Shown: positions 41,679-44,216 of the stretch, piece by piece
How positions within the stretch are numbered: the first letter of the stretch is position 1
Layout of the letters: the number at the start of each line of letters is the position of its first letter
Assembly: GCA_947625675.1 (NCBI GenBank)
Contig: CANQPH010000022.1
Location: forward strand, 1 to 44,216
Length of the DNA stretch: 44,216 nucleotides
Reading direction: 5' to 3'
DNA from: an uncultured Acetatifactor sp.
Lineage (GTDB): Bacteria; Bacillota; Clostridia; Lachnospirales; Lachnospiraceae
Made by a program: the position numbers and the translations under genes
The notes under the pieces: generated by a model
Told to the model about the DNA's origin: nothing
What the model saw: the letters and a program-made list of their open reading frames with translations, nothing else
Databases searched by the model: none

Positions 41679-42611
41679 TTATTCTATTAAGTCGAAGAGA
41701 GCGTTCACGAACTCGTCCGAATCGAATTTCTGCAGATCCTCGATGGTCTCCCCCACGCCGATGTATTTCACCGGCACGTTCAGCTCCGACTGAATGGCCA
41801 CGGCGATGCCCCCCTTGGCGGTGCCGTCCATCTTGGTCAGGATGATGCCGGTGAGGTTGGCCACCTGGCCGAACTCCCGGGCCTGGACCAGGGCGTTCTG
41901 GCCTGTGGTGCCGTCCAGCACGATCAGGTTCTCCCGGTGGGCGTTGGGATATTCCCGGTCGATGATCCGGTTCATCTTCCGCAGCTCCTCCATGAGGTTC
42001 TTCTTGTTGTGGAGTCTGCCCGCCGTGTCGATGAGCAGGACGTCCACGTTCCTGGCCTTGGCGGCGTTCACCGCATCGTAAACCACGCTGGCGGGATCCG
42101 CCCCTTCTTTGCCGCCGATCATGGGCACGTCCGCCCGCCTGGCCCACTCCGCCAGCTGCTCTCCCGCCGCCGCCCGGAAAGTGTCCGCCGCAGCGATCAG
42201 CACCTTGCGCCCGTTCTCTTTCAGGATTCCGGCCAGCTTGCCCACGGAAGTGGTCTTGCCCACGCCGTTGACGCCGATGACCATGACCACGGACTGTTCT
42301 TTTTCAAAATCATAGGCGGTCTCGTCCACCCGCATCTGTTCCCGAATTCCCTCGATCAAAAGCTGCTTGCACTCCGAAGGCTCCTTCAGGTGCCGGGCCT
42401 TGACCTGCTGCTTCAGGCGCTCGATGATCTCCGTGGTGGCGTTGACGCCGATGTCCCCCATAATCAGGATTTCTTCCAGTTCTTCATAAAAATCGTCGTC
42501 GATGGCGGAAAACCCGCTGAAAACCGAGTCGATCCCCCGGACGATGTTCTCCCTCGTCTTGGCCAGTCCCTCCCGCAGTCTGGCAAAAAAGCCCTTTTTT
42601 TCTTCTCCCAT
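41679..42611 (-). CDS. ftsY: SRP receptor GTPase FtsY
   Basis: FtsY is the membrane docking partner of Ffh. The 310-residue protein has a short N-terminus without a long acidic A domain (normal in Firmicutes), the N domain, GVNGVGKTTSVGKLAG (P-loop), DTAGRLHNKKNLMEEL and TKMDGTAKGG. It follows smc by 15 bases, the standard smc-ftsY pair. Confidence 0.97.
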   Translation of the reverse strand: MGEEKKGFFARLREGLAKTRENIVRGIDSVFSGFSAIDDDFYEELEEILIMGDIGVNATTEIIERLKQQVKARHLKEPSECKQLLIEGIREQMRVDETAYDFEKEQSVVMVIGVNGVGKTTSVGKLAGILKENGRKVLIAAADTFRAAAGEQLAEWARRADVPMIGGKEGADPASVVYDAVNAAKARNVDVLLIDTAGRLHNKKNLMEELRKMNRIIDREYPNAHRENLIVLDGTTGQNALVQAREFGQVANLTGIILTKMDGTAKGGIAVAIQSELNVPVKYIGVGETIEDLQKFDSDEFVNALFDLIE

Positions 42612-42626
42612 GGGCCGCCTCCTTTT

Positions 42627-44216
42627 TTAGTCCTCCAGGTCCTTGTCAATGAGGTTCACGCTGACAAGGGCGGACACTCCCTTTTCCTGCATGGTGATGC
42701 CGTACAGCCGATCCACCTGCTCCATGGTCCCCCTTCTGTGGGTGATCACGATAAACTGTGTATATTTGGTCAGCTTATGTAAATATTTGGCAAACCTTCC
42801 CACGTTGGATTCGTCCAGGGCCGCCTCGATCTCGTCCAGGAGGCAGAAAGGAGAAGGCTTCAGGTTCTGGATGGCAAAAAGAAGGGCGATGGCCGTCAAG
42901 GCCTTTTCCCCACCGGAGAGCTGCATCATGTTCTGCAGCTTCTTGCCGGGGGGCTGGGCGATGATCCGGATCCCGGCCTCCAGGATGTCTTCCTCTTCCA
43001 GAAGCTCCAGGGTGGCCTTGCCCCCGCCGAACAGCTCCTTGAACACTTTGTCGAACTCCTTGCCGATCTGGGCGAATTTCTCCGTAAACTGCTTCCGCAT
43101 GGCGGTATCCAGCTCCAGGATGATGCCTTCCAGGGTTTTCTCCGCCTCCACCAGGTCGTCATGCTGGCCCTTCATGAAGGTATAGCGCTCCATCAGATCC
43201 CGATAGTCCTCGATGGCCCCCACGTTCACGTTCCCCAGCTTTTTGATCTGATCCTTCAGGGAGACGATCTCCTTCTTCATGGCGGGCAGATCCGTCATCT
43301 CCTCCCGCCTGAGGGCCACCGCATCCGTCAGAGTGATCTCATATTCCGACCACATGTAATTGACCTGTCCCTCCAGGCTCTCCTCCAGTTTTTCCTTCTG
43401 GGCCCCCAGACGGTACACCTCTTTGTCCAGGGCGGACTGCTTCTCGGCCAGCTCTTCTCTGGTCTGGAAAAAGCTTTTTTGCCTGCCGGAAAGGACCTCC
43501 CGGCGCTCCTGCTCCTGGGCAAGGCGCTTTTCGCCGTCCTCCTGAGCCTGGAGGGAAGCCCGGATCGTCTCCTCGATCTGGGTGATATTCTCTTTTTTCC
43601 GGGCCGCCTGGGCGGTATTTTCCTCCAGGGCCTCCAGAATTTCCTTCCGTTCCGCCTCCAGAAGTTCCAGTTCGCCGTCGATACGGTCCACGTTGGCCTG
43701 GTGGAAGGAATCGGTCTGCTGCATGGTCTCCGTCTTCAGGTTCCATTCCGTCACCTGAGCGGACAGATCCCCTTCCGCAGCCCGTTTTTCCTCCAGCTCC
43801 GCCTGGAGCCTTGCAATATTCTCATTGGTGCGCCGTTCCAGCTCTTCGCTTTCCTGCAGTTCCCTGCCGGTGTCCTCCCTGCCGGACTGGATCTCCTGAA
43901 TCTGGCCTTCCAGCTCTGCCTGTTCCTGCTGCAGGCTTCGGTATCCTTCTTCCTCTTCCTCCATCCGCTCCCTGGCCTGCATGATGTTCAGCCTGGCGGT
44001 GTTCTGCTCGATGGACTTGCGCTGGATGGCGGACTTGACCTGTTCCAGTTCCTGGCGCATCCGGTTCCTGTCGTTCTTGGTATCCTGAATCTCCTGTTCC
44101 AGGGCCGCCGTCCCGGCCAGGAGCTCCTTCACGTGTTTTTCCAGCTCCTCGATCTCCCGGCGTCTTCCCAGGAGATTGCTGCTGTTCTTATAAGCGCCGC
44201 CGCTGATGGCTCCGCC
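42627..44216 (-). CDS. smc: Chromosome partition protein Smc, C-terminal half
   Basis: Only the part after the hinge is in the window, 529 residues; the gene continues past the right edge. It begins at the hinge exit (GGAYKNSSNLLGRRREIEELE), continues as a long coiled coil of about 300 residues, and ends with the ABC head: signature LSGGEKALTAIALLFAI and Walker B PFCLLDEIEAALDESN, then VITHRRGTMEQVDRLYGITMQ. Smc with ScpAB condenses and separates chromosomes. No frame break is seen. Confidence 0.96.
   Translation of the reverse strand, partial: GGAISGGAYKNSSNLLGRRREIEELEKHVKELLAGTAALEQEIQDTKNDRNRMRQELEQVKSAIQRKSIEQNTARLNIMQARERMEEEEEGYRSLQQEQAELEGQIQEIQSGREDTGRELQESEELERRTNENIARLQAELEEKRAAEGDLSAQVTEWNLKTETMQQTDSFHQANVDRIDGELELLEAERKEILEALEENTAQAARKKENITQIEETIRASLQAQEDGEKRLAQEQERREVLSGRQKSFFQTREELAEKQSALDKEVYRLGAQKEKLEESLEGQVNYMWSEYEITLTDAVALRREEMTDLPAMKKEIVSLKDQIKKLGNVNVGAIEDYRDLMERYTFMKGQHDDLVEAEKTLEGIILELDTAMRKQFTEKFAQIGKEFDKVFKELFGGGKATLELLEEEDILEAGIRIIAQPPGKKLQNMMQLSGGEKALTAIALLFAIQNLKPSPFCLLDEIEAALDESNVGRFAKYLHKLTKYTQFIVITHRRGTMEQVDRLYGITMQEKGVSALVSVNLIDKDLED

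Overview
The window comes from a spore-forming, low-redox Firmicute, most likely a Lachnospiraceae-type Clostridium. This is inferred from spoIVA with a sigma-E-like promoter, from the conserved order smc-ftsY ... ylxM-ffh-rpsP-KH-rimM-trmD-rplS-lepB-rbgA-lepB-rnhB-yraN, and from the Clostridia-style long Prs and YitT proteins. The host DNA is visibly GC-rich with strong Shine-Dalgarno sites. Almost all host genes lie on the minus strand; prs is the exception. No rRNA, tRNA, CRISPR array or insertion sequence was seen.

Reading in the direction of transcription (right to left), the host part holds: the C-terminal half of smc, ftsY, a threonine dehydratase and a YitT membrane protein. After the inserted element come ylxM-ffh, rpsP-khpA-rimM-trmD-rplS (translation and secretion, with trmD fused to a GNAT acetyltransferase), two signal peptidases around rbgA, rnhB, yraN, and a response regulator with a large sensor kinase. 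Next are prs (plus strand), a PDZ/radical-SAM/DUF512 gene, der-plsY-gpsA, a MoxR/VWA pair, a MATE transporter, a 2-hydroxyacid dehydrogenase, tyrS, spoIVA, a nucleoside-salvage operon (punA-cdd-mtaD) and a membrane-anchored MutS-like ATPase.

The most interesting object is an AT-rich 8.76-kb integrated element (30572-39332) between yitT and ylxM. It is bounded by perfect 18-bp direct repeats. Joining the two flanks rebuilds an intrinsic terminator behind yitT whose 3' arm is also the -35 box of the ylxM-ffh promoter, so the element sits inside a terminator/promoter overlap. Inside each end is a tandem pair of TTGTCACAA boxes, probable integrase arm sites. The element carries a tyrosine integrase, an excisionase-like protein, a primase-polymerase/helicase next to an iteron array (a likely replication origin), a small-terminase-like protein, a chain of small unknown proteins, a self-regulated ribbon-helix-helix module and a separately expressed zinc-ribbon cargo gene. 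The control region has several nested palindromes and a LexA-box-like site. No relaxase, capsid, tail or large terminase gene is present. The best reading is a minimal self-replicating phage satellite of a type that does not follow the classical staphylococcal island layout.

A second theme is a set of degenerate tandem repeats that start at the 3' ends of unrelated host genes (mtaD, the 2-hydroxyacid dehydrogenase, rimM, ilvA).
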